A stretch of DNA of 64,000 nucleotides from Streptomyces xanthii (GTDB lineage Bacteria > Actinomycetota > Actinomycetes > Streptomycetales > Streptomycetaceae). Positions 27,559 through 36,139 of this stretch are shown here, in pieces. The stretch lies in contig NZ_CP061281.1 of the NCBI RefSeq assembly GCF_014621695.1, positions 7,068,001 through 7,132,000 on the forward strand, in the 5' to 3' direction. Below the pieces are notes generated by a model. That model did no database searches, was not told the origin of the DNA, and was given only the letters and a program-made list of their open reading frames with translations. Numbering within the stretch: position 1 is the stretch's first letter; each line of letters opens with the position of its first letter. Both the position numbers and the translations under genes were made by a program.

Positions 27559-29304
27559 CTATTCGAAGTCGGCGGGCGGGGGTCGGCGGCGCAGCTGCTG
27601 GGCGGTCCGGGTGACGCTGCGGCCGGGTCCGCGATGCCCGCCGCGTATGAGTCGGTCGCCGAGCCGGCCCAGTGATTCGGCCAGGGCGGCGTCGTCGCTC
27701 CTGGGGTGCGTTCCGCTCTGCTCGGTCAGCAGGCGCACGGCCTCCATCGTGGGCGCGAGGATCTCCTCGTCGCGCCCGGTGCGGGCCAGCCGCAGCGCCA
27801 GATTGGCCAGTGCGTGGACGAGGCCGAGCGTTGCCTCCGGACCGTCCTGCCGCCCGGTGCGGAGCGACTGCCGGTACAGGTCCACCACTTCGCGCGCGAT
27901 CCGCAGCGAGTCCTCGTGCCGGTCGTTGTCGGTGAGCCGGATGCCGAGGTTGTTGAGCACGCGCGCCAGCTCGCTCTGGTGCATGCCGGGTTCGGCCTGG
28001 TCGAGCCGGCGGTGGAGGGCGGCCGACTCCTCGGCGGCGGCCAGCGCGGCGGGATGCCGCCCCAGCGTCGCGAGCCGGGTGCCGAGGCTGTCGAGGGAGG
28101 ACGCGAGCAGCGGACGGACCACATCGGGATCGTGGGCGACCGCACCCCGGTACAGGCGCACCGCTTCGTCCACGGCCGTCAGGGCCTCGGCGCGCCGGCC
28201 GCTCCACGCCGCGACGAGCGCCAGGTTGTGCAGACAGCGCGCCAGCTCGATCGACATGTGGCGGCCGGCACCGGCCTCCAACGCCTGCCGGCACAGGTCG
28301 ACGGCATCCTGTGCCGCCCCGTGCGCGGGCCCGTACTCGCCCGCCGACGCCAGGGCGAGCCCCTGCTCGGAACGCCGCCGGACGCGGTCCCGTACGGCCG
28401 GATCGACCGGACCCTGGACGGCTTCCGCCGGCGCCAGGCGGCCGTCCTCGGTCATGGACCAGCCGTAGCGGCGCAGGGTCTCGACGAACAGGGCCATCAT
28501 GTCGGGCTGGGTGCGCGCCAGTTCGCGGTACTGGGCGGCGGCCCACCCCATGAGCGGGCGGGCCTCCTCGGCGCGGCCGAGCGCGGTCAGCTCGCGGACC
28601 AGGGCGAACACGGTGACCCAGTGGGGAAGCGCGGCGGCGCCCGCCGGACGCAGCGCTTCGTAGCGTTCGAGGGCGCGGCCGAGCACGGTGGCCGCCTCCT
28701 GCCGCCGCCCCATCTCGCCGAGCTTGATCCCCAGATCGCTCTCGGCGGAGGCGAGTTCGGCCTCGTCCTGCGGACTCGACGGCCCCCGCCGCGCCCCGGC
28801 GACTCCTCCTCGTACGCCCACCGCCTCACGCATCAGCGCCAGTGCCTCTTCGTGCCGGCCGAGCTCGGCGAGCTGATTGCCGAGGCACGTCAGGGAGGCC
28901 GCCAGCGCGGGCAGCCGCCCCTCGCCCTCGTCCCGGACGAGAAGCCGCGTCAACTCCACGGACTCCCGGGCCGGCTCCAGCGCTCGACTGCGCCACCCCA
29001 GTACCCCGAGGGTCAGTGCCTGCCGGTAGAGCGCCGTCGCGAGCGCCGCACGCCACTGCGCCGCATCGACCCCGGCCAACTGTCGGCACACGTCGACGAG
29101 TTCCGCCTCGACCTCGGTCAACTCGTCATGGTGCTCCGGCCGTTCGACAAGAAGCGCGCTCAGGTGTCCCAAGGCCTCGCCGAGGGCGGGCAGTACGTGC
29201 CGTCCCGGGGCTCCGGCCGTGCGCCGCCGCGTGTCCTCGACGCGTCGCCGCGCCTCGACCAGGTCCCGCTCGGTGCCCAGCATCCCATTGTCCACATCCC
29301 CCAC
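27559..29304 (-). CDS. Large tetratricopeptide-repeat protein
   Basis: 581 residues built of TPR-like helix pairs throughout, for example ARCLHNLALVAAWSGRRAEA, LASSLDSLGTRLATLGRHPA and LARVLNNLGIRLTDNDRHED. There is no N-terminal enzymatic, NB-ARC or helix-turn-helix domain and no membrane segment, so it is a protein-interaction scaffold without a visible partner domain. GTG at 29304 has GGGAGGG six bases upstream. A divergent gene for a small ribbon-helix-helix-like protein lies 219 bases away. Proteins like this in Streptomyces often sit next to signalling or effector genes, but none is evident here. Confidence 0.8.
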   Translation of the reverse strand: MGDVDNGMLGTERDLVEARRRVEDTRRRTAGAPGRHVLPALGEALGHLSALLVERPEHHDELTEVEAELVDVCRQLAGVDAAQWRAALATALYRQALTLGVLGWRSRALEPARESVELTRLLVRDEGEGRLPALAASLTCLGNQLAELGRHEEALALMREAVGVRGGVAGARRGPSSPQDEAELASAESDLGIKLGEMGRRQEAATVLGRALERYEALRPAGAAALPHWVTVFALVRELTALGRAEEARPLMGWAAAQYRELARTQPDMMALFVETLRRYGWSMTEDGRLAPAEAVQGPVDPAVRDRVRRRSEQGLALASAGEYGPAHGAAQDAVDLCRQALEAGAGRHMSIELARCLHNLALVAAWSGRRAEALTAVDEAVRLYRGAVAHDPDVVRPLLASSLDSLGTRLATLGRHPAALAAAEESAALHRRLDQAEPGMHQSELARVLNNLGIRLTDNDRHEDSLRIAREVVDLYRQSLRTGRQDGPEATLGLVHALANLALRLARTGRDEEILAPTMEAVRLLTEQSGTHPRSDDAALAESLGRLGDRLIRGGHRGPGRSVTRTAQQLRRRPPPADFE

Positions 29305-29523
29305 GGCGAGCCCTCCCCTGGCCGTCCTGCCTCCACCCTGTACAGGCACGTGCTGCACTCAGGAAAGGTTGCGACGGGTCCGGGGAGTTCATTCGGGGGC
29401 CACCTGCGCGGTGCCTCGATCCGGACTAGATGGTGCGCGTCTGGAGCGAATGTGGTGCGTTATCGGTGTGGATGTGATTCACTTCAGATGTCCTTTCGGA
29501 GGCCTGAGGCAGGAGTGAACGTC

Positions 29524-29757
29524 ATGGCTGTCACACCACATCCCGATCACCCGGCCAGCGAGCGCCTGTCGGTCACTCTGGTGCCGCCGGCGGTCGTCGC
29601 GGTCAATGAACTGGCCGAGACGGGGCGCGTGAGCAAGGCCGATGTCATCAACCGGGCGGTGCTGCTGCTCGGATTCGTCGAGCGTGAGCGGGCCAAGGGG
29701 CACGAGCTGATGATCCGGACCGAGGACGGCGAGCTGGAGCGGATCCACATCCTTTGA
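29524..29757 (+). CDS. Small ribbon-helix-helix-like protein
   Basis: 77 residues. The stretch SERLSVTLVPPAVVAVNELA followed by ETGRVSKADVINRAVLLLGFV fits the beta-strand plus two-helix pattern of the ribbon-helix-helix (CopG/MetJ) fold, as in antitoxins and small repressors. No toxin gene follows, so it is more likely a stand-alone regulator. ATG at 29524. The 286 bases after it, up to 30043, hold no gene I can support. Confidence 0.6.
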   Translation: MAVTPHPDHPASERLSVTLVPPAVVAVNELAETGRVSKADVINRAVLLLGFVERERAKGHELMIRTEDGELERIHIL

Positions 29758-30043
29758 TCAGGGGAGCTCGTACTGCATGAGCGGCTGCTTCGGCGGAACG
29801 CCGTCGGAGCAGCCGGCCGGCGCCCTCGACCGTCTCGTCATACGACGCCTGCCCCGACACGGTGCAGGACGAGAACAGGGACGGCCGCGCGGGATCCGTG
29901 GATCTGGCGGCCCTGGGCCAGGCGGTCGAGATCGACAGGGTCGCCTTCCCTCCGCTGTCCGAGACGTCCCCACGGACCGGAGTGCCGTGCGGCCCGTCAC
30001 GTTGCAGACTGCTCCTGGACGACGAGCGAGAAGGAAGCGAGCC

Positions 30044-30454
30044 ATGACCGAGCACGCCACGATCACCTGCGAGAAGCTCCTGGAGCACGCCCCCGGGAAG
30101 GTCTGGGAGGCCCTGACCGAGCCGGATCTGCACGCCCGCTGGTGGGCCGCCGGTGACGTCAAGCCGGTCGTCGGGCACCGCTTCACCCTCGACATGGGCA
30201 CCTTCGGCAGCCAGCCCTGCGAGGTGACCGAGGTCGAGGACGAGCGCGTCCTCGCCTACCGGTTCGCGGAGGGCACCCTCGACACCGTCGTCACCTGGAC
30301 GCTGCGCCCGGAGAGCGACGGCACCCGGCTCGTGCTCACCCACGCGGGCTTCGACCTCGGCTCGCCCCTGGGCGGACAGGCGTACGAAGGAATGGGCCAG
30401 GGCTGGCCGCATGTCCTGGAACGTCTGGACGCGCTGCTCGACGAGATCGCCTGA
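30044..30454 (+). CDS. SRPBCC (AHSA1/START-like) domain protein
   Basis: 136 residues of the SRPBCC fold, a deep hydrophobic pocket used by Aha1-related and polyketide-cyclase-like proteins. Family features: HAPGKVWEALTEPDLHARWW at the N-terminus, the TWTLRPESDGTRLVLTHAGF strand block and the C-terminal GWPHVLERLDALLDEIA helix. The ATG at 30044 has GAAGGA nine bases upstream. Ligand unknown. It converges with the C-S lyase gene, 13 bases away. Confidence 0.85.
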   Translation: MTEHATITCEKLLEHAPGKVWEALTEPDLHARWWAAGDVKPVVGHRFTLDMGTFGSQPCEVTEVEDERVLAYRFAEGTLDTVVTWTLRPESDGTRLVLTHAGFDLGSPLGGQAYEGMGQGWPHVLERLDALLDEIA

Positions 30455-30467
30455 CCCCGTCCGCCGC

Positions 30468-31667
30468 TCAGAGTCCGGCGACGGCGGTGGTGAGGCGGGA
30501 GATCGCCTCGTCGACGGTGGAGCGGGGGCAGCCCAGGTTCACGCGCAGATAGCCGTGGCCCTCGCTCCCGAACTTCTGCCCCGGGTCGCACCAGAGCCGG
30601 GCCGTGAGCAGCATGAACCGTTCGAGTGCGGCCGCGTCCATCCCGAGGTCTCGGCAGTCCATCCAGGCGAGGTAGAGGGCGTCGGCGGGCAGCACCCGCA
30701 CCTTGGAGGTGGCGGCGTGGACGGAGCCGGCGAAGTGCGCGTGATTGCCGCGCAGGTAGACGAGCAGTTCCTCCAGCCACGGCTCGCCGTGGGTGTAGGC
30801 GGCCTCGGCGGCCACCATGCCGAGCACATTGACCAGCGGCATGAGATTGCGCTCGTAGCGGCGGGAGAATTCCTCGCGCAGCCGGCGGTCGGGGATGAAC
30901 ACGTTGGCGCACTGCAGGCCCGGCAGGTTGAACGTCTTGCTCGGCGCCGTGCAGGTGATGCTGTTGCCGGCGAACTCGGGGCCGAGTGACGCGAACGGGA
31001 CGTGCCGCTTGGCCGGATTGATGACGAGGTCCTGGTGGATCTCGTCCGCGATCACGAGGACGCCGTGCCGGGCGCAGATCTCGCCCATGGTCCGCAGCTC
31101 GTCCTCGGACCACACGGTGCCGGTCGGATTGTGCGGGTGGCTCAGGATGAAGATCTTGGTGTCGGGGCGGACGGCCGCCTCGAAGGCGTGCGCGTCGAAG
31201 GCGTAGCCGTCCTCGGTCCGCACCAGGGGCGCGTGAGTGAGGAAGCGTCCGTTCAGGCGGACGTCCTCGTGGAAGTGGCCGTAGACCGGGGGCTGGATGA
31301 GGACGGAGTCGCCCGGCGCGGAGAACGCCTGGACGGCCGTCTTGAGGCTGGTGAGGATGCCGGAGGTGGGCACGGTCCAGTCCGGGTCCACGTCCCAGCC
31401 GAAGCGCTTGGCCTGCCAGCCCGTCACGGCCCCCAGATAGCTGTCCGTCGCGCCGCCCGGGTAGCCGAAGACGCCGTGGTCGACCGCCACGTGGAGCGCG
31501 TCCAGGACGACGGGCGGCGCCTTGAAGTCGGTGTCGGCCACCCACAGCGGCAGCGGGTCGGCGGCCGCCTCGTCCGGAGCGAGGAACTGTCCGGCGGACG
31601 CCCACTTCATCGAGTTGGACTTCTTCCGGTCGACGGGCTCGTCGAAGATCGAGGACTCATCCTTCAT
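30468..31667 (-). CDS. PLP-dependent aminotransferase/C-S lyase, MalY/PatB family
   Basis: 399 residues of fold-type I PLP enzyme. HNPTG at 179-183, D208 (ADEIHQDL) and the Schiff-base lysine K244 in SKTFN are visible; the N-terminal PLWVADTDFKAPPVV is the MalY/PatB signature. Members cleave cystathionine or S-conjugated cysteines to pyruvate, ammonia and a thiol. The gene starts three bases after the stop of a GNAT gene on the same strand, so the two are an operon; an acetyltransferase plus a C-S lyase suggests handling of an amine or S-conjugate. Confidence 0.9.
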   Translation of the reverse strand: MKDESSIFDEPVDRKKSNSMKWASAGQFLAPDEAAADPLPLWVADTDFKAPPVVLDALHVAVDHGVFGYPGGATDSYLGAVTGWQAKRFGWDVDPDWTVPTSGILTSLKTAVQAFSAPGDSVLIQPPVYGHFHEDVRLNGRFLTHAPLVRTEDGYAFDAHAFEAAVRPDTKIFILSHPHNPTGTVWSEDELRTMGEICARHGVLVIADEIHQDLVINPAKRHVPFASLGPEFAGNSITCTAPSKTFNLPGLQCANVFIPDRRLREEFSRRYERNLMPLVNVLGMVAAEAAYTHGEPWLEELLVYLRGNHAHFAGSVHAATSKVRVLPADALYLAWMDCRDLGMDAAALERFMLLTARLWCDPGQKFGSEGHGYLRVNLGCPRSTVDEAISRLTTAVAGL

Positions 31668-31670
31668 GCT

Positions 31671-32150
31671 TCACTCCAGCGACTCCATCAGCAGTTGGCT
31701 CCCCTGCGGGCCGACGGGCCGGAAGCCCGCCTTGGTCCAGGCCCTGACGGCCCGGTGGTCGCAGGCCTCGGGATCGACCGTCACCCGCTCCCACCCGAGG
31801 ACGGTGTGGAGGTGCCGGACCAGCGCGCGGGCGGCGTCGGGGCCGAGGCCCCGCCCCTGGGCGCGCGGCAGGAGCACCATGTCGATGCCCCCTTCGAGCG
31901 GGCCGGCGGGGACGTACTGGGCGTAGCCCACGGGATCGGCGCCCTGGAGGACGAGCAGCGACTCCACGGCGGGCCGGCGCCGCCCGGTGTACTTGGCGGC
32001 CACTTCCTCGCGGGTGAGGGGCCGTCCGCCCCATCCGCGGACGAACTCGGGGTCGGCGAACCAGCGGGCGAGCAGGGGCAGATGCTCCTCGGTGGCGGGA
32101 ACGAGCAGCGTCGCCTCGCCCGCGATGCCGCCCTGAGGTGTCTCCCGCAT
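31671..32150 (-). CDS. GNAT acetyltransferase of the AAC(6')/Acetyltransf_8 type
   Basis: 159 residues. The motifs RWFADPEFVRGWGG, GIDMVLLPRAQGRGLGPDAA and CDHRAVRAWTKAGFRPVG follow the pattern of aminoglycoside 6'-N-acetyltransferases and siderophore or ribosomal acetyltransferases of the same Pfam family. Calling it a resistance enzyme would go too far. ATG at 32150 has AAGGAG five bases upstream. It is the first gene of a two-gene operon with the PatB-like lyase. Confidence 0.83.
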   Translation of the reverse strand: MRETPQGGIAGEATLLVPATEEHLPLLARWFADPEFVRGWGGRPLTREEVAAKYTGRRRPAVESLLVLQGADPVGYAQYVPAGPLEGGIDMVLLPRAQGRGLGPDAARALVRHLHTVLGWERVTVDPEACDHRAVRAWTKAGFRPVGPQGSQLLMESLE

Positions 32151-32258
32151 GAATCTCCTTTGCCGCGATGCGTGACGAGGTGGATGCTGGCACGCCGGAG
32201 GGGCTGGGCCAAGGGATGTGCCGAGCCAGTCGTGAACCGCGAAGAGGGGGAGCGCCGC

Positions 32259-32729
32259 GTGGCGACCGAAGTGTGGGCACCGTTGTTCTCCCTCGCCGGA
32301 GTCCTCCTCGGCGGTGGCTTGACCGCCCTCTCCCAACGCGCCACGCAGCGCTCCGCCGAGCGCCTGGAGGAACGCCGCCAGGCCGTCGCCGACCGCGAGG
32401 CCCGCCGGGCCGAACAGCTCCAGGCGATCAAGGACTTCCTGGCCTGTGTGCAGGAGGCCGAAGGGGTGGCCTATCGCCGGCCCGAGGAATGGGGCGAGGA
32501 CGAGGCGTGGCTCGGCGCGGCCTCGGCGGCGATGGGCCGGCTCTGGATCGCCGAGCGGCACCTCGTGCTCGTCGGCCACGCAGGTCTTCACGATCCGGTG
32601 CGCGCCTACGCCCGCGCGCTGAACCAGGCGGTCTGGCGCGAGATCGGCGACGTCGAGGTCAACGAGCACCTGGAGGAGCACAAGACCCTCTTCATGGACA
32701 CGGCGCGTGCGAGCCTCGCCGCCTTCTGA
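32259..32729 (+). CDS. Membrane-anchored coiled-coil protein, unknown function
   Basis: 156 residues. An N-terminal hydrophobic helix (VWAPLFSLAGVLLGGGLTAL) is followed by a charged coiled coil (RATQRSAERLEERRQAVADR and on) and a helical C-terminal domain. The layout is common in Streptomyces proteins of unknown role that sit on the inner face of the membrane. GTG at 32259 has GGGGGAG four bases upstream. Divergent from the GNAT-PatB operon. Confidence 0.68.
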   Translation: MATEVWAPLFSLAGVLLGGGLTALSQRATQRSAERLEERRQAVADREARRAEQLQAIKDFLACVQEAEGVAYRRPEEWGEDEAWLGAASAAMGRLWIAERHLVLVGHAGLHDPVRAYARALNQAVWREIGDVEVNEHLEEHKTLFMDTARASLAAF

Positions 32730-32759
32730 CCGGCGGCGCGGCCCGGCGGACCGGCCGGA

Positions 32760-34349
32760 TCATTGGCGGTTGAGGGCCCGCGACACACCCGCGGTCACGG
32801 TGGTCGCCAGGACCCATCCGGCGGTGGTCAGCGCGTAGGCGAGCCACTGACCGGCGCCGTGGGGTGCGTAGGCCGCCTTCTGGCCGAAGCCGAACAGGGG
32901 GAGCAGGAGGTCCAGCGCGTAGAACACCGGGTTGAATGGAGGGGCCTTGGCCGCTTCGAGCGGGGCGGGCCGGTGCTCCGAGAAGAAGGACGCGCCCACG
33001 GCGAGGAGGGCGATGATCCACAGGGCGGCGCGGCCGGGCCGGTAGCCGTAGCCGACCGTGGCGTCCTGGACGTATCCCCACACACGCGCGTGCAGGGGGA
33101 GCGCGGAGCGGCGGTGGCGTTGTCTGGCGAGCAGGACGGTGCGGGCCTCGTCCTCGTGGCCCAGGCGCCGGTAGGCGGCCGCGAGCTGTTCGTAGGGCTG
33201 CGGGAGGTACGCCTCGGTGCCGCGCCGGATCCAGGCGAGCCGCTCCGTGGCGGTCAGCGGGGTGGCGAGCGCGTCGTACGCCGTGCCGGACAGCCGCAGC
33301 CGGCGGGGCCAGGTGGCGGGGGAGTCGTAGAGGACGCCGAGCCGGGCGTTGTCCGCGTCCACCGTGCCGTCGACCGGGACCCGGGTGCGCAGATCGGTCT
33401 CGCGGGCCTCGGTCAGGCGCAGCGACAGCGCGGTGCCGCCGGGCCGGGACAGGGTGGCGTCCGCGAAGCTGAGCCGGGTGCCTATGACACTGCCGTCGAG
33501 CGTGATGCCGCCGTTCACGGTGAGGCCCGCTCCGAGGTCCGCGTTGCGGTTCACGGTGACGTCGATCGCTTCGAGGGCGATGTCGCCGGGGTGGTGCAGA
33601 CGGGCGCCGCAGAAGCCGACGGCCGCGCCCACCACGGCGCCCGACAGAATGATGCGGCCCTCGGCGCGGAAACCGGGGTGGAAGGTGAAGTCCTCGCCGA
33701 CCTGGACGTGATAAGCGTCCAGAGCGGTGTCGCCGGGACGGCTCAGATGGGCGCCTTCCAGGTCGAACTCGCCGGCGATCGAGGCGCCCGTGAGCCGCAT
33801 GCCCCCGGTCACCTTCAGGCGGGTGCACAACAGGTGGCCGCCCGTGAGCAGGCGTACGGCCGACACCGCCTCGCCGTCCGGGGCGGAGATCACGGTGTGC
33901 GTGAGGTCCAGGTCGCTGTGGGTCTCGGCGCGGGTGAGGACCAGCGGGCCGGACAGCCGGCAGCGGGTGAGCGAGAACGTTCCGAGGATCTGGGCCGTGT
34001 CGGCGATCAGACCGGGGAGCACGCACTCGGAGAGGGTGAGTTCGCGCATCTGGGCGCCGCTGAGGAGCGGTGTCCCGGCGAAGTGGCAGTCCGTGAGGGC
34101 GATCGGTGCGGCGATCTCGGCGAACCGCAGGTCCAGCGTGCCCGTGACGGACACGCCGCCGAGCCGGAGCGCGGGGCGATCGCCCGGCGCGGGCTCGGGA
34201 CCGGCGCCGAGCAGCAGGGCCGTGAGGAACTCGGCACGGACGGCGGGCCGGGCGGCCTCCGGTGAGCCGGGGCGGCCTTCGACAGGACGGCCCTGAGGGT
34301 AGGCGTGCCACAACTGACGTTCCAGGGGGCCCAGTTCATCGATGCGCAT
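32760..34349 (-). CDS. Beta-helix-like membrane protein
   Basis: 529 residues. Residues about 60-350 are repeated short strands with a period near 20 (GVSVTGTLDLRFAEIAAPIA, ITLDGSVIGTRLSFADATLS, ADNARLGVLYDS), which I read as a right-handed beta helix like pentapeptide-repeat proteins. Residues about 370-430 are helical, and two or three membrane segments close the protein (AALWIIALLAVGASFF, VFYALDLLLPLFGFG, LTTAGWVLATTVTAGVS). Relatives in Streptomyces are labelled membrane-associated oxidoreductases, but I see no cofactor motif. ATG at 34349. Role unknown. Confidence 0.7.
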   Translation of the reverse strand: MRIDELGPLERQLWHAYPQGRPVEGRPGSPEAARPAVRAEFLTALLLGAGPEPAPGDRPALRLGGVSVTGTLDLRFAEIAAPIALTDCHFAGTPLLSGAQMRELTLSECVLPGLIADTAQILGTFSLTRCRLSGPLVLTRAETHSDLDLTHTVISAPDGEAVSAVRLLTGGHLLCTRLKVTGGMRLTGASIAGEFDLEGAHLSRPGDTALDAYHVQVGEDFTFHPGFRAEGRIILSGAVVGAAVGFCGARLHHPGDIALEAIDVTVNRNADLGAGLTVNGGITLDGSVIGTRLSFADATLSRPGGTALSLRLTEARETDLRTRVPVDGTVDADNARLGVLYDSPATWPRRLRLSGTAYDALATPLTATERLAWIRRGTEAYLPQPYEQLAAAYRRLGHEDEARTVLLARQRHRRSALPLHARVWGYVQDATVGYGYRPGRAALWIIALLAVGASFFSEHRPAPLEAAKAPPFNPVFYALDLLLPLFGFGQKAAYAPHGAGQWLAYALTTAGWVLATTVTAGVSRALNRQ

Positions 34350-34739
34350 GATCGTCGATCATGGCAGCGCGGAGGACTCCCGTACAGCGCCGAGGGCCCC
34401 GTACGGCGCCGAGGCGGTCGGGCGGGCTCTGCCGAGCGCCTCCCTCGAGGCGCCCCGCATACGAGACCGAACCGGTGGGCGCATTCGACAGATGTACGGA
34501 GTCGGCCGCGCGGTTTTGTACATCGTGATGAATCGGGGCAGCCGGGGCGGCTGTTAGAAAGAGAACCGCTTCGGACCCGCCCGGGACCGGCCGCGCTCCT
34601 CACCCCGTGAGCGCGGGCGAACCGGCCGGGCGGCGCCGGAGCGTACGCGCCGGCCTCGATCAGGCACTGCCGCGCCTTCCGGATCACAGGGCACCGAGGA
34701 CGCCGTCCCCGGCCCCGTCTTGGCAGAGAGGCCGACAGC
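34350..34739. other. Intergenic region without a recognised gene
   Basis: 390 bases between divergent genes. It holds a repeated block CCGTAC(A/G)GCGCCGAGG near 34380 and 34399, and the inverted repeat GATGTAC (34491-34497) with GTACATC (34518-34524), which could be a regulator site. A 71-codon frame on the plus strand has no similarity I recognise and I do not call it. Confidence 0.4.
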
Positions 34740-36116
34740 TTGAGCCCGCAGACCACCCGCGACCCGCGCGGCGACGCCCGCTCGCACGTGCCCGCCACCG
34801 GCCGTCAGGTCGTGATCATCGAGGACGACGAGGCCCTCGGACGCTCCGCCGCGGCCTGCATCGAACGCTGGGGGAGCACGGCGCACCGACTGCCCCGCCC
34901 CGACGACGACACCCTGCGCGAGCAGCTCGCCGGCCCCGTCGACAGCGTCGCCGTCGTCTCCCGCGACGACATGGTCGCCCTGCGCTACGCGCTGCTCGCC
35001 GAGCACCTCAGGCCCGGCGTGCGGCTCGTCGTGACCATCTTCGACCGCACCGTCGCCGAGGAGGTCTCCCGCACCGTCCCCAACTGCACCGCCCTGTCCA
35101 TGACCGACGCGATCCTGCCCAGCCTCCTGGCGAGCTGTCTCGCGCCCCAGTACGCGATGCTGCAGCCCGTCGGCGACGACCTCGTGGGCGTACGGCGCGA
35201 AGGCGTGACCACACGCGTCGAGCACCTGCCCCGGCGGGCCCTGGCCACCGCCCCGCAGCCGCACCCGCGCAGCCCCGCCGGCACCTGGTTCCGCTCCCTC
35301 GGCACGTCCGCGAAGGCGCTCGTCTGCAGCCTGGTCGCGCTGCTGCTCGCCTACTCCACGGACGTCGCGCTCGGCGTCCTCGTCCTGCACGAGCACTGGA
35401 CCGACTCCGTGTGGAACGCGGCCCGCACGCTCACCACGGTCGGGTCCTCGCACGCCGCCGAGCACGGGCCCGGCTGGTACAAGGTGTTCTCCGCCGCGTC
35501 GATGATCGGCGTGCTGGTCCTCGCGGCCGTGTTCACCGCCGGTGTCGTCGACCGCTTCACCGGGCACCGCATGACCAGCATCCTCGGGGCCCGCTCCATA
35601 CCGCGCCGCAACCACGTCATCGTCGTCGGCCTCGGCCAGGTCGGCCTGCGGCTCTCCGCGTGGCTGCGCGACCTCGGCGTGAAGGTCGTCGCCGTCGAGC
35701 GCGACCGGCGGGCCGGCTGCCTCCCGCTGGCCCGCTCGCTGAACATTCCCGTCGTCATCGGCCGCGGCGGCGACCGGTTCCTGCTGGAGCGGCTCTCGGT
35801 GCGCCGGGCCCGTGCGCTGGCCGCCGTCGCCTCGGACGGGCTGGGGAACATCTCCGTCGCGGTCGCCGCCCGTGCGGTCGCCCGCGACCAGCGGATCGTG
35901 CTGCGCGCGGGCGGCGACGCGGTCACGACGGAGTCCCAGTCCCTCTTCCGTATCGGCGCGGTGTGCGACTTCCCGCTGATCGTCAGCACGTTCGTCGCCG
36001 CGACCGTCCTCGACGCCGAACTGCGCAGCGTGTTCGTGGCGGAGGGCCGCACGTGCGCGCTGTTCGCCGACGACCGCGTGGTGGACCTGCGGACCTGGGA
36101 CGCCGCCCAGGACTGA
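34740..36116 (+). CDS. Two-segment potassium-channel-like protein with two RCK/TrkA-N domains
   Basis: 458 residues. An N-terminal NAD-binding-like domain (RQVVIIEDDEALGRSAAACI) comes first, then a membrane helix (KALVCSLVALLLAYSTDVAL), a pore-loop-like segment (NAARTLTTVGSSHAAEHG), a second membrane helix (AASMIGVLVLAAVFTAGVV), and a C-terminal TrkA-N domain with VIVVGLGQVGLRLSAWL. The pore loop reads TTVGSS where potassium channels have TVGYG, so ion choice is uncertain. TTG at 34740 has AGAGAGG eight bases upstream. It probably forms a gated monovalent cation channel or a transporter subunit. Confidence 0.78.
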   Translation: MSPQTTRDPRGDARSHVPATGRQVVIIEDDEALGRSAAACIERWGSTAHRLPRPDDDTLREQLAGPVDSVAVVSRDDMVALRYALLAEHLRPGVRLVVTIFDRTVAEEVSRTVPNCTALSMTDAILPSLLASCLAPQYAMLQPVGDDLVGVRREGVTTRVEHLPRRALATAPQPHPRSPAGTWFRSLGTSAKALVCSLVALLLAYSTDVALGVLVLHEHWTDSVWNAARTLTTVGSSHAAEHGPGWYKVFSAASMIGVLVLAAVFTAGVVDRFTGHRMTSILGARSIPRRNHVIVVGLGQVGLRLSAWLRDLGVKVVAVERDRRAGCLPLARSLNIPVVIGRGGDRFLLERLSVRRARALAAVASDGLGNISVAVAARAVARDQRIVLRAGGDAVTTESQSLFRIGAVCDFPLIVSTFVAATVLDAELRSVFVAEGRTCALFADDRVVDLRTWDAAQD

Positions 36117-36139
36117 GCGGGCCGGTCGCCCGGCCCGCT
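36116..36139. terminator. Bidirectional hairpin between convergent genes
   Basis: AGCGGGCCGG-TCGC-CCGGCCCGCT, a perfect 10-bp stem with a 4-base loop, overlaps the last base of the channel gene's stop codon and the first two positions of the racemase gene's stop codon. Confidence 0.8.

Noticed and set aside
29524..29757. Toxin-antitoxin module
   Set aside because: The small ribbon-helix-helix-like protein resembles antitoxins, but no toxin gene adjoins it.
29758..30201. A 147-codon frame on the minus strand
   Set aside because: It overlaps the SRPBCC gene antisense, is Arg/Pro-rich and shows no domain. I see no supported gene in 29758-30043.
31671..32150. Aminoglycoside resistance gene
   Set aside because: The acetyltransferase belongs to a family that includes AAC(6') enzymes, but the similarity I can see is at family level only and its context is metabolic.
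34342..34557. A 71-codon plus-strand frame in the intergenic region
   Set aside because: No recognisable similarity, no ribosome site of note, and it overlaps the start of the divergent membrane-protein gene.
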